Below, in pieces: positions 42,926 through 51,182 of a stretch of DNA of 64,000 nt. Origin of the DNA: JAVJUV01 sp047314965 (GTDB taxonomy: Bacteria > Pseudomonadota > Alphaproteobacteria > Rhodobacterales > Rhodobacteraceae); NCBI RefSeq assembly GCF_047314965.1, contig NZ_JBLBVK010000041.1, positions 1 to 64,000 on the forward strand. Reading direction: 5' to 3'. Within the stretch, counting starts at the first letter, position 1. The number at the start of each line of letters is the position of its first letter. The notes below the pieces were generated by a model. The model was not told where the DNA came from. It made no database searches and saw nothing but the letters and a program-made list of their open reading frames with translations. The position numbers and the translations under genes were made by a program.

Positions 42926-44143
42926 ATGAAGGAAATCGCGTTTGCCCTGGATCTGGTCGATGATCCGGCAGGAATTTCGGAATACGTGGAGTGGCACAAG
43001 AAGGTCTGGCCCGAGATCATGCGCGGCATGGCGGGAACGGGCGTGCTTGCGCAGCACATCTACCTGATTGGCAACCGTCTGTTCATGGTTCTCGAGGTCG
43101 AAGACGATTTCGACTATACCCGCGATTTTGGCCGTTATCTGAAGGAAACGCCGCGCGCGGCCGAATGGGACACCATGATGCGCAAGCTCCAGCGCACGGT
43201 TCCCTGGGCAGCCGAGGGCGAGCTTTGGGCGCACATGGAGCGCGTCTATGATCTGAATGAACAGCTTGCCAAAGCCGGAGGAGACCCGCGCCCACTGCAA
43301 TCGGCCGGTCCGATACTCGATACGCACCATCACCTGTGGAAGATAGAGCGCGGCGATTACTTCTGGATGTCGCCGGACCTTGACGTGCTCTATCGGGACT
43401 ACATGCCCAAGGACCTTGAGCCATTTCTCCGGCAGGCTGGCGTATCGAAGACCATACTTGTCCAGGCGGCTGATACCGAAGCCGAGACGGAGTTCCTGCT
43501 GGAAATCGCCGAGAGCTGTGAGTGGGTGGCTGGCGTGTGCGGGTGGCTGGACATGGACAGCGACACGTTCCCGTCACGGCTGGATCGCTTCCGGAGGAAT
43601 CCCTATTTCAAGTCGTTTCGCCCGATGCTGCAGGATCTGCCCGAGGATGACTGGATCCTGAAACCGAGGGTTCTGAAGAATCTTGCCTACGTGGCCGAGA
43701 CTGGCACTGCCTTCGAAATTCTGACCCGGCCTCCGCAATTGCCTTATGCGGTCGAGGCGGTGAAGCGCACTCCGGGTCTGAAGGCAGTGGTCAACCATAT
43801 CTCGAAGCCTTTCATCGCGACCGGTGGCATGGAGCCCTGGGCCAGCCAGATGGCGCAATTCCGCGACTATCCGGACATTTACTGCAAGCTTTCCGGGCTT
43901 GTGACCGAGGCTGATCATGAAAACTGGCAGCCGGAGGATTTGCGACCTTATGTGGCGCATGTTCTAGACGTTTTTGGCATCGACCGGGTGATGTTCGGCT
44001 CGGACTGGCCTGTCGCCCTCCTTGCGGCCAGCAGTTACGGGGATGTGGTGAATGCCTTGCGTACGATAGTTGGGCCGATGCTTTCGGTCGATGGGCATCG
44101 CAAGCTGTTTCACGACAACGGGTCGCGCTTCTACGGGCTGTAG
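42926..44143 (+). CDS. Fusion: RhaM-type (DUF718) sugar mutarotase + amidohydrolase-2 lactonase
   Basis: A 405-residue two-domain protein. Residues 1-112 match L-rhamnose/L-fucose mutarotases: WHKKVWPEIM (H24), AEWDTMM (W81) and MERVYDL at the domain end, parallel to E. coli RhaM. Residues 128-405 are an amidohydrolase_2 (COG3618) domain with LDTHHHLW (H134, H136), NHISKP and GSDWPVA, as in L-fuconolactonases. The two would interconvert sugar anomers and open the lactone in one polypeptide. It starts a nine-gene plus-strand run and diverges from the aldo-keto reductase. Substrate likely a deoxy- or methylated aldose; inferred. Confidence 0.82.
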   Translation: MKEIAFALDLVDDPAGISEYVEWHKKVWPEIMRGMAGTGVLAQHIYLIGNRLFMVLEVEDDFDYTRDFGRYLKETPRAAEWDTMMRKLQRTVPWAAEGELWAHMERVYDLNEQLAKAGGDPRPLQSAGPILDTHHHLWKIERGDYFWMSPDLDVLYRDYMPKDLEPFLRQAGVSKTILVQAADTEAETEFLLEIAESCEWVAGVCGWLDMDSDTFPSRLDRFRRNPYFKSFRPMLQDLPEDDWILKPRVLKNLAYVAETGTAFEILTRPPQLPYAVEAVKRTPGLKAVVNHISKPFIATGGMEPWASQMAQFRDYPDIYCKLSGLVTEADHENWQPEDLRPYVAHVLDVFGIDRVMFGSDWPVALLAASSYGDVVNALRTIVGPMLSVDGHRKLFHDNGSRFYGL

Positions 44144-44157
44144 GAAAGAGGTTTGAC

Positions 44158-45237
44158 GTGCTCGAACGGGATTATGATCTGCTGGGCGAAAGCGGAAAGC
44201 GGGCCGTGGAGATCGGATTGGCGGCCGCTGAATGGTATCACTCGGATATTCCACGCGAGGAGATGAAGGAACTCATGTCGCGGCGCGACGGTCCGGCGAT
44301 CCGCGACTCGATCATCTATTATGGGGCGATGATTGTCCTTGCGGGCCTGACCATATGGCTCTGGCCGTCGCCATGGGCCTTCGTGCCATTCATGGGGTAT
44401 GCGGTTCTTTACGGCAGCGCTTCGGACAGCCGCTGGCACGAGGCGGGGCACAGGACGGCGTTCAAGACGCGCTGGATGAACCGCGTTGTCTATCATATCG
44501 CCTGCTTCATGCTGTTCCGGAACCCGGTGATCTGGCGCTGGAGCCACTCGCGTCATCACACGGATACGATCATCGTTGGCCGTGACCCCGAGATCCAGAC
44601 GATGCGGCCGCCCAAGATTCCGAGACTGGTTCCGATGTTCTTCGGGAAGCACCAGTTGGACGGGTTTATCAGCATGTTTCGCTATGCGTTTCACGGTCTG
44701 AACGAGGCTGAAAAATCATTCGTGCCGGAGCCTGAACAGCCCAAGGTGGCAGTGATCGCTCGGGTTTGGGTGGCAATATGTGCCGCTGTCGCGTTGACCG
44801 CGATGGCCACCCAATCGCTTCTTCCTTTCCTGCTGGTAGGTGTTGGTCCTTCGCTCTTCGGCTCGTGGCATTTTGTCATGACCGGATTGCTTCAACACAC
44901 CGGCATGGCCGATAACGTGATCGATCATCGGCTGAACACGCGAACGGTCTACATGAACCCGATCAGCCGCTTCATCTATTGGAACATGAACTATCACGTG
45001 GAGCATCACATGTTTCCGATGGTGCCGTATCATGCGTTGCCGAGGCTGCATGAAAAGATCAAGCATGACCTTCCCGAGCCGAACCACTCGATTGCAGAGG
45101 GGCTGGCGGAGGTTGTCGGGGCGCTGAGAAAACAGCTGACCGATAAGGAATTCCGGATCGAGAAGGAGCTTCCGTCCACGGCGAGGCCATACCGGATGGA
45201 CTATCATGCCGAGGCTCTGGGTTTGCCGGCGGAGTGA
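44158..45237 (+). CDS. Membrane di-iron fatty-acid-desaturase-fold oxygenase, MocD-like
   Basis: A 359-residue integral membrane protein with all three histidine boxes: HEAGH (94-98), HSRHH (130-134) and HVEHH (280-284), plus QHTG (246-249) and DHRLNTRTV (256-264). These features, with a sugar-enzyme neighbourhood, recall MocD of rhizopine catabolism rather than lipid desaturases. MocD-type enzymes are thought to act on methylated inositol-like compounds, so an O-demethylation or hydroxylation of a sugar is a reasonable inference. No ferredoxin gene is adjacent. It begins 14 bp after the fusion gene. Confidence 0.75.
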   Translation: MLERDYDLLGESGKRAVEIGLAAAEWYHSDIPREEMKELMSRRDGPAIRDSIIYYGAMIVLAGLTIWLWPSPWAFVPFMGYAVLYGSASDSRWHEAGHRTAFKTRWMNRVVYHIACFMLFRNPVIWRWSHSRHHTDTIIVGRDPEIQTMRPPKIPRLVPMFFGKHQLDGFISMFRYAFHGLNEAEKSFVPEPEQPKVAVIARVWVAICAAVALTAMATQSLLPFLLVGVGPSLFGSWHFVMTGLLQHTGMADNVIDHRLNTRTVYMNPISRFIYWNMNYHVEHHMFPMVPYHALPRLHEKIKHDLPEPNHSIAEGLAEVVGALRKQLTDKEFRIEKELPSTARPYRMDYHAEALGLPAE

Positions 45238-45307
45238 GCGGAATCGCTTCCCTCATTGACAGTTGGGCCCCGGCACGCCTTGTTTGCCGCCGAGCAAGGA
45301 GACTGCC

Positions 45308-46291
45308 ATGCCAAAGGATATCCCCAACAGGCCTCGCTATGCGGCGCGTCTGAATGCGTTCAAGGCGTCCTTGCCGCCGGACGGGCGCGACACGCCAAGC
45401 CTGCTCGCTCTTGTCGCCGGTGTCGGAGGGATCGACGCGGCCGATCTGAACTACCCTGATCAGGTCTCGAGCGCGAACGAAGGCGAAGTGAGGCGCGCGC
45501 TCGACGCCCATGGCATTCACCTCAACGGTCTGGCGATGCGCTATTACGGAGAGCCGGCTTTCGCGATCGGCGCGTTCACGAATCCTGACCTGACCATCCG
45601 CCGGAAGGCCATCGATCAGACCCGCGAAGCAATCGACATCTGCGCGCGACTTGGTGCCGAGCAGTTGACGCTCTGGATGGGTCAAGACGGGTTCGATTAT
45701 GCGTTCCAGGTCGATTATGCGCGCGCCTGGGACGATACGATCGCGGCCATGGCGGAGGCGGCAGACCACAACCCGGACATCGATATCGCGATAGAATACA
45801 AGCCGAACGAGCCACGCGCCTACGCGCTGATGCCCGATATCGGCACCACGCTTCTGGCGACAAAGGAGCTGAACCGCCCGAATGTCGGGGTCACTCTGGA
45901 TTTCGCCCACGTTCTTTACGCTGATGAAATGCCGGCCCATGCCGCGCACCTCGTCGCGCGGCACTCCCGCATCATGGGCGTTCATCTGAACGACGGGTAC
46001 GGCAAGAGGGACGACGGGCTGATGGTCGGCACCGTGCATCCGGTCGCGACCGTGGAGCTTTTCGTCGAACTCGATCGCATCGGGTATGACGGCGTGATCT
46101 ATTTCGACACCTTCCCGGACCATTCTGGTCTGAGCCCGGTCGAGGAAGCGCGTACGAATGTCATGATCACAGACCGGCTGCGCGCGATTGCCAATACGCT
46201 GCGGGATGACAAGGATCTTGCGTCAGCCATCGCGCGGCAGGACGGGGCTGTCAGCCAGCGGATCGTGGCAAAGGCACTGTTCGGCGCATGA
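45308..46291 (+). CDS. Xylose-isomerase-like TIM barrel protein (sugar isomerase/epimerase family)
   Basis: A 327-residue protein of the AP_endonuc_2/xylose isomerase-like fold. Metal-binding positions are suggested by IAIEYKPNEPR (Glu), LDFAHVLYAD (Asp, His), MGVHLNDGYG (His) and VIYFDTFP (Asp). MocC and IolE are in the same broad family. Start ATG at 45308 has AAGGAG six bases upstream; earlier in-frame starts lie in the intergenic gap. It overlaps the ribokinase gene (ATGA). Function as isomerase, epimerase or dehydratase cannot be decided. Confidence 0.8.
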   Translation: MPKDIPNRPRYAARLNAFKASLPPDGRDTPSLLALVAGVGGIDAADLNYPDQVSSANEGEVRRALDAHGIHLNGLAMRYYGEPAFAIGAFTNPDLTIRRKAIDQTREAIDICARLGAEQLTLWMGQDGFDYAFQVDYARAWDDTIAAMAEAADHNPDIDIAIEYKPNEPRAYALMPDIGTTLLATKELNRPNVGVTLDFAHVLYADEMPAHAAHLVARHSRIMGVHLNDGYGKRDDGLMVGTVHPVATVELFVELDRIGYDGVIYFDTFPDHSGLSPVEEARTNVMITDRLRAIANTLRDDKDLASAIARQDGAVSQRIVAKALFGA

Positions 46292-47172
46292 CCGGAGAGA
46301 GGGTTCTCGTTCTGGGAGCGCTTCACCACGACGTGGTGGTGGACGCGCCACGACTGCCCGCCGTGGACGAAACCTTGCCGGGGACCGGCGTGGATTATCG
46401 GTTTGGCGGGAAAGGCGGCAACCAGGCGGTGGCGGCGGCCCGCATGGGTGCCGAGGTGTCCATGGCGGGCCGTGTGGGGCGTGACGAGGCGGCATTGGCA
46501 ATCCTGTCGACTTTGGACGCTGTGGGCGTCGATCGTTCGTTGGTCCTGGAAACCGATGCTTCGACGGGAATGAGTGTGGCAATCACGCTGCCGTCCGGCG
46601 ACTATGGTGCGGTGATCGTCTCGGGTGCAAATCTTGAGAACGACGGTGACGTTGCCTTTCAGGAAGCGCCGGCAACTGTACTGTTGCAGAACGAGATTCC
46701 CGAAGCCGCCAATCTTGCCCTGGTGCGGAAGCTACCGCCGGAGACGCGACTGATCGTCAACGCGGCTCCCGCTCGGCCTCTGTCGGACGAATTGGGCGCG
46801 CGAACCGATGTCCTGATCGTAAACCGGGTCGAGGCCGAGGGTATGACGTGCCTTGCCAACCCTGAGGATGCGGTTCGTGCACTCGCGGAAAAGGTTCGTG
46901 GTGCCGTCGTGTTGACGCGAGGAGCGGACGGTGCGCTGCTGGCGGAGGGCGGACAGGTAGCCGGTTATCCCACGGTGCCGGTGACAGTCGTGAGTACCCA
47001 CGGCGCGGGGGACATGTTCACCGGTGCCCTCGCCGCACGGCTCACCGCAGGACATCGCCTGGACGATGCGCTGTCCTTTGCGCAAGCGGCTGCCGGACTT
47101 TATGTGTCTTTGCCCATTGCGCAGCGGGATCAGATTTCGGCCGCGGCGGTCGCGGGCTATCTCGCCTACTGA
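46288..47172 (+). CDS. PfkB-family sugar kinase (ribokinase-like)
   Basis: A 294-residue ATP-dependent kinase. PfkB signature 1 appears as GGKGGNQAVAAARMGAEV and signature 2 as VSTHGAGDMFTGALAARL, with the catalytic Asp in GAGD. Hallmarks are those of ribokinases, but the sugar is not certain; the C-terminus is shorter by about ten residues than E. coli RbsK. It overlaps the TIM-barrel gene. A paralogue with a similar core lies at 57950-58867. Confidence 0.85.
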   Translation: MTGERVLVLGALHHDVVVDAPRLPAVDETLPGTGVDYRFGGKGGNQAVAAARMGAEVSMAGRVGRDEAALAILSTLDAVGVDRSLVLETDASTGMSVAITLPSGDYGAVIVSGANLENDGDVAFQEAPATVLLQNEIPEAANLALVRKLPPETRLIVNAAPARPLSDELGARTDVLIVNRVEAEGMTCLANPEDAVRALAEKVRGAVVLTRGADGALLAEGGQVAGYPTVPVTVVSTHGAGDMFTGALAARLTAGHRLDDALSFAQAAAGLYVSLPIAQRDQISAAAVAGYLAY

Positions 47173-47237
47173 TTTAGTCATTCGGATGCTTTCCAGGCCG
47201 ATGGCTTCTGCGATAGGGTCGCGCCAGGGAGAAAGCT

Positions 47238-48041
47238 ATGACACGATTTCAAGCGTTGTTTGGTGTGGCGAAGCCAGTCATTGGAATGGTCCATCTGGGC
47301 GCCTTGCCCGGATCGCCGCTTCACGACAAAGAAGCGGGTCTGGATGCATTGGTCGCGAACGCGAGCGCCGATCTGCAGGCTTTGCAAGCCGCCGGTTTCG
47401 ATGCGGTGATGTTCGGGAACGAAAACGACCGGCCCTATGAATTTGACGTCGACAGGGCGTCGACAGCCACGATGGCCTACGTGATAGGCAAGCTTCGCGA
47501 CGAGATCACCGTGCCGTTCGGTGTCAATGTTCTTTGGGATCCGATGTCGACCGTTGCGCTGGCCGCCGCGACCGGTGCCGGCTTCTGCCGCGAGATTTTC
47601 ACGGGAACCTATGCTTCGGACATGGGGCCTTGGACACCGGATGCGGGCAAGGCCATGCGCTATCGCGACAGGTTGGGGCGATCCGATCTTGTTATGCTCT
47701 ACAATGTTTCGGCTGAGTTTGCCGATAGCCTGGACCGGCGACCGCTTGCGGACCGGGCTCGATCTGCTGTGTTCTCCTCCATCCCCGATGCCGTTCTGGT
47801 CTCGGGGGCGATCACAGGCGAAGCTGCCCGAATGGAAGACCTCGAGGCGGTGAAGGCGGTCCTTCCGGGAACGCCCGTGATGGCGAATACCGGGGTCAAG
47901 CACGCGACGGTGGCGGAGGTTCTGAGGATTGCGGATGGTTGCATCGTGGGATCGGCGTTGAAGATTGACGGCGACACATGGAACGCGATCGATCCCGATC
48001 GCGCGAAGGATTTCATGGACAGGGCAAGGGCTGCCAGATGA
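47238..48041 (+). CDS. BtpA/SgcQ family TIM-barrel protein
   Basis: A 267-residue protein of the BtpA/SgcQ family. Hallmarks are GMVHLGALPGSP near the N-terminus, VMFGNENDRPYEF, PFGVNVLWDP and a C-terminal phosphate-binding-like IADGCIVGSALKIDG. BtpA was first linked to photosystem I in cyanobacteria and SgcQ to the cryptic E. coli sgc sugar operon; no reaction is firmly established. A phosphate-binding loop suggests a sugar-phosphate substrate (inference). It overlaps the next gene (ATGA), as SgcQ co-occurs with SgcX in E. coli. Confidence 0.85.
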   Translation: MTRFQALFGVAKPVIGMVHLGALPGSPLHDKEAGLDALVANASADLQALQAAGFDAVMFGNENDRPYEFDVDRASTATMAYVIGKLRDEITVPFGVNVLWDPMSTVALAAATGAGFCREIFTGTYASDMGPWTPDAGKAMRYRDRLGRSDLVMLYNVSAEFADSLDRRPLADRARSAVFSSIPDAVLVSGAITGEAARMEDLEAVKAVLPGTPVMANTGVKHATVAEVLRIADGCIVGSALKIDGDTWNAIDPDRAKDFMDRARAAR

Positions 48042-49111
48042 ACATCCGCGAGCTAGTGAGCGACCTGATGTCGGTACCCGGTCTGTCGGGCCATGAGGAC
48101 AGGGTGCGTCGCCAGATCGCAAAGCACCTTTCACCGATTTCCACTGAGAGTGATCGCCTTGGCAATCTTTGGGCGACGTTCGAAGGTACGGGGCCCAGCG
48201 TCTTGCTGTTCACGCATATGGATCAGCTCGGTTTCATCGTCCGCAAGATCGAAGCCGATGGTTTCCTGCGCCTGGAACGCCTGGGCGGCGTGCCTGAACG
48301 CGCTCTGGCCAGCCAAGAGGTTCTTGTCTGCGTTGGAGAGGGGCGGGACGTGCGCGGCATCATCGCGAACAAGAGCCACCATGCGACGACACCCGATGAG
48401 AAGTACACGGTCGTCCGCTACCCGGACCTCTATGTCGACTGCGGGTTCGAGAGCAGTGACGAGGTCACTGCCGCCGGTATCCAGATCGGTACGCCTGTCG
48501 TTTACGCTCCCGGTTCCTCCGCGCTTGGGGCACATCGACTGACCGGTCCGGCGATTGACGATAGAGCGGGCTGCGCCGTTTTGATCGATGTCGCTCGCGC
48601 GCTCTCGCGGCGGGCGAATGGCCCGACCGTTCATGTGGCCTTCACGACGCTTGAAGAGTTCAACTTGCGTGGAGCGCAACCCTTGGCGCAGCGGTTGATG
48701 CCCGACATCGCGATCCAGGTCGATCTGATGCTTGCCACCGACACCCCGGACATGGGCGACCGGGGAGAGATGGTTCTGGGCGGCGGGCCAGGGATCAGCC
48801 TCTACAGTTTCCACGGGCGCGGCACGTTGAATGGTGTCATCCCGCATCCCGCCATGGTGGGTCTATTCGAAACGACTGCCGATGCGGAAGGGATCCGGCT
48901 TCAGCGCAGCGCACAGACCGGTGTGCTGACCGACCTGTCCTATGTCCAGCTTGTCGGAGAGGGTGTGGCATCCATCGATGTCGGCTTTCCCATGCGGTAC
49001 TCGCACTCCTCGCAGGAAGTCGTCGATATCCGTGATCTCGACTCTTTGCGCGACCTCCTGGTCGCCGCCCTGTCCCGGATCGGACCGGACTTCAGCCTTT
49101 CACGAGATTGA
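48038..49111 (+). CDS. SgcX-like M42-family metallo-hydrolase
   Basis: A 357-residue protein of the M42 glutamyl-aminopeptidase/SgcX fold. The di-metal site is intact: H60 and D62 (THMDQLGF), D175 (IDDRAG), E206/E207 (TLEEFNLRGA), D235 (ATDTPD) and a C-terminal His in RYSHSSQE. E. coli SgcX belongs to the same family and sits with SgcQ. Whether it cleaves peptides, amides or glycosidic bonds is not known; the family was once called endoglucanase. Coupled to the BtpA/SgcQ gene by overlap. Confidence 0.83.
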   Translation: MNIRELVSDLMSVPGLSGHEDRVRRQIAKHLSPISTESDRLGNLWATFEGTGPSVLLFTHMDQLGFIVRKIEADGFLRLERLGGVPERALASQEVLVCVGEGRDVRGIIANKSHHATTPDEKYTVVRYPDLYVDCGFESSDEVTAAGIQIGTPVVYAPGSSALGAHRLTGPAIDDRAGCAVLIDVARALSRRANGPTVHVAFTTLEEFNLRGAQPLAQRLMPDIAIQVDLMLATDTPDMGDRGEMVLGGGPGISLYSFHGRGTLNGVIPHPAMVGLFETTADAEGIRLQRSAQTGVLTDLSYVQLVGEGVASIDVGFPMRYSHSSQEVVDIRDLDSLRDLLVAALSRIGPDFSLSRD

Positions 49112-49127
49112 ACAACCGGAGGGGTTC

Positions 49128-50627
49128 ATGGCCTATACGCTTGGGATCGATATCGGCACATTCGAGTCGAAAGGCGTTCTCGTCGACGTCGCGACGGGCG
49201 CGATCATCGCTCAGGCCGCGCATCCCCACGAGATGCTGGTGCCGCAACCCGGATGGGCCGAACACCGGCCAGAAGAAGATTGGTGGGGCGATACCGTCAG
49301 GATCATTCGCCGACTGCTGACGGAAAGCGGGGTCGATCCGGCCGGGATCGTGGCGGTGGCGACCTCGGCAATCGGGCCGTGCATGCTGCCGGTAGGCGCC
49401 GATGGCAAACCGTTGATGAACGGTGTGCTTTACGGAGTGGATACTCGGGCTGAGCGAGAGATCGCGGACCTGAATGCCGAGATCGGTGAAGCGGCTATCC
49501 TGGAGGTATGTGGCAATGCGCTGACCTCGCAATCGGTGGGGCCGAAGATCCTGTGGCTCAGGCGACGGCATCCCGAGATCTTCGCGCAGACGGCAAAGGT
49601 TCTGAGCTCGACGAGTTTCATTACACATCGTCTCACCGGTGAATACGTTATCGATCACTACACCGCCGCCAATTTTTCTCCGCTGTACGACGTTGGCAAA
49701 CTGGATTGGACGGAGGGGCTGACCAAGGGCATCATTCCCTTGGATCGCTTGCCGAAACTGCTCTGGAGCACCGAGATCGCCGGACAGGTGACTGCGGCGG
49801 CAGCGGCGGAAACCGGACTAGCCGAAGGAACGCCCGTGACCTGCGGGACGATAGATGCGGCGGCTGAAGCCGTGAGCGTCGGTGTGCGCCGCCCGGGCGA
49901 CATGATGATGATGTACGGCTCGACCATCTTCATCATCCAGGTGACAGAAGCGCCGGTCCGAGACTCGCGGCTCTGGTATGCGCCTTGGCTGGTGCCGGGA
50001 CAGCATGCCTCTATGGCAGGCCTGGCAACGAGCGGAACGCTGACGCATTGGTTCCGCGACCAGTTCGCGCGGGAGCTTTCCCGCGAGGACGCCTTTCCGA
50101 AACTGGCCGAGGAGGCCGCCGCTTCGCGTCCAGGGGCGAACGGCTTGATCATGCTGCCTTATTTCTCGGGGGAGAGGACACCCATACACGATCCCAAGGC
50201 TAAGGGTGCGTTCTTCGGTCTGAACCTGACGCACACAAGGGGAGACATGTACCGCGCCCTGATTGAGGGCATTGCCATGGGAACGGCCCATGTGATCGAA
50301 ACCTACCGTGATCTGAACGCAGCGCCAGACCGCATTCTGGCAGTGGGTGGCGGCACCAAGAATGCCTTGTGGCTGCAGGCGACATCGGATTTCGGCGGTG
50401 TACCCCAGATCGTGAGCGAAAAGACCGTGGGGGCCAGCTATGGCGATGCGCTGATCGCGGCGATCGCCGTCGGTGCAGCGGAACCGGAGGATATCGCTGT
50501 CTGGAACCCGGCGGTCGAGAGTATCGAGCCGGAACGCACGGCGGCGCATGAGAAACACTATGCCCTGTTTCGCCGGCTCTACGAGCAGACAAAGGACATT
50601 GCCGCCCAGTTGAGCGTGCCCGAATGA
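49128..50627 (+). CDS. FGGY-family carbohydrate kinase (xylulokinase-like)
   Basis: A 499-residue ATP-dependent sugar kinase. The N-terminal ATPase fold starts LGIDIGTFESKGVLVD; the second domain has YGVDTRAER, GTIDAAAEAVSVGV and the C-terminal FGGY block LAVGGGTKNALWLQ. It fits xylulokinase/gluconokinase-like subgroups, but no single substrate is evident. Start ATG at 49128 follows CGGAGGGG. It overlaps the next gene by ATGA, and it is the second kinase in this run. Confidence 0.85.
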   Translation: MAYTLGIDIGTFESKGVLVDVATGAIIAQAAHPHEMLVPQPGWAEHRPEEDWWGDTVRIIRRLLTESGVDPAGIVAVATSAIGPCMLPVGADGKPLMNGVLYGVDTRAEREIADLNAEIGEAAILEVCGNALTSQSVGPKILWLRRRHPEIFAQTAKVLSSTSFITHRLTGEYVIDHYTAANFSPLYDVGKLDWTEGLTKGIIPLDRLPKLLWSTEIAGQVTAAAAAETGLAEGTPVTCGTIDAAAEAVSVGVRRPGDMMMMYGSTIFIIQVTEAPVRDSRLWYAPWLVPGQHASMAGLATSGTLTHWFRDQFARELSREDAFPKLAEEAAASRPGANGLIMLPYFSGERTPIHDPKAKGAFFGLNLTHTRGDMYRALIEGIAMGTAHVIETYRDLNAAPDRILAVGGGTKNALWLQATSDFGGVPQIVSEKTVGASYGDALIAAIAVGAAEPEDIAVWNPAVESIEPERTAAHEKHYALFRRLYEQTKDIAAQLSVPE

Positions 50628-51178
50628 GCAATAACTTTGAAACGGCTTTGGGCGAGCTTGGCGCGGTTGCGGATCGCATCGACCCTCGCGAGATGCACGC
50701 CGCAATGGACATGATCGCCAATGCCCGGCGGATCGTGCTTTACGGCTGCGGGCGCGAGGGCTTGCAACTCCGGGGTTTCGCGATGCGGCTTCACCATCTG
50801 GGGTTGGACGTCGCCATGCAGGGCGACATGGCCACGCCTCCGGTCGGAACCGGGGATCTTCTGATCGTCTCGGCCGGACCCGGCGAGTTGGCCACTGTCA
50901 CGGCGCTCATGCGTGTTGCCCGCAACGCGGGGGCGGACGTTGTGTTCCTGACCGCTGTACCTGAAACTCCCAGTGCGTCACTGGCCAACTGTGTGCTGAC
51001 CATTCCTGCCCAGACCATGGCCAGTGATCAGGGCAAAGGGGTTACTTCGGTCCTTCCGATGGGTTCGGTTTTCGAGGGAGCCTTGTTCCTGCTGTTCGAG
51101 ATCATGGTGCTTGGACTGCGCGATCGCCTTGCCGTCACGCCCGAGGCCATGCGTGCGCGCCACACGAACCTGGAGTGA
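50624..51178 (+). CDS. SIS-domain protein, 6-phospho-3-hexuloisomerase (HxlB)-like
   Basis: A 184-residue phosphosugar isomerase-fold protein. The PHI pattern is clear (GREGLQLRGFAMRLHHLGLD and VGTGDLLIVSAG), but the usual SGSGET loop reads SAGPGEL, so substrate binding may differ. PHI enzymes convert 3-hexulose-6-P to fructose-6-P. In this run it could isomerise a phosphate made by the FGGY kinase. Overlaps that gene by four bases. Confidence 0.8.
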   Translation: MSNNFETALGELGAVADRIDPREMHAAMDMIANARRIVLYGCGREGLQLRGFAMRLHHLGLDVAMQGDMATPPVGTGDLLIVSAGPGELATVTALMRVARNAGADVVFLTAVPETPSASLANCVLTIPAQTMASDQGKGVTSVLPMGSVFEGALFLLFEIMVLGLRDRLAVTPEAMRARHTNLE

Positions 51179-51182
51179 CGCC

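Noticed and set aside
44158..45237. Ordinary lipid fatty-acid desaturase
   Set aside because: Not excluded, but the place between sugar enzymes and the QHTG/DHRLNTRTV features favour a MocD-like oxygenase.
45256..45284. Internal promoter TTGACA before the TIM-barrel gene
   Set aside because: The -35 box is good, but 17 bases later the sequence CTTGTT is a poor -10, so I did not list it.
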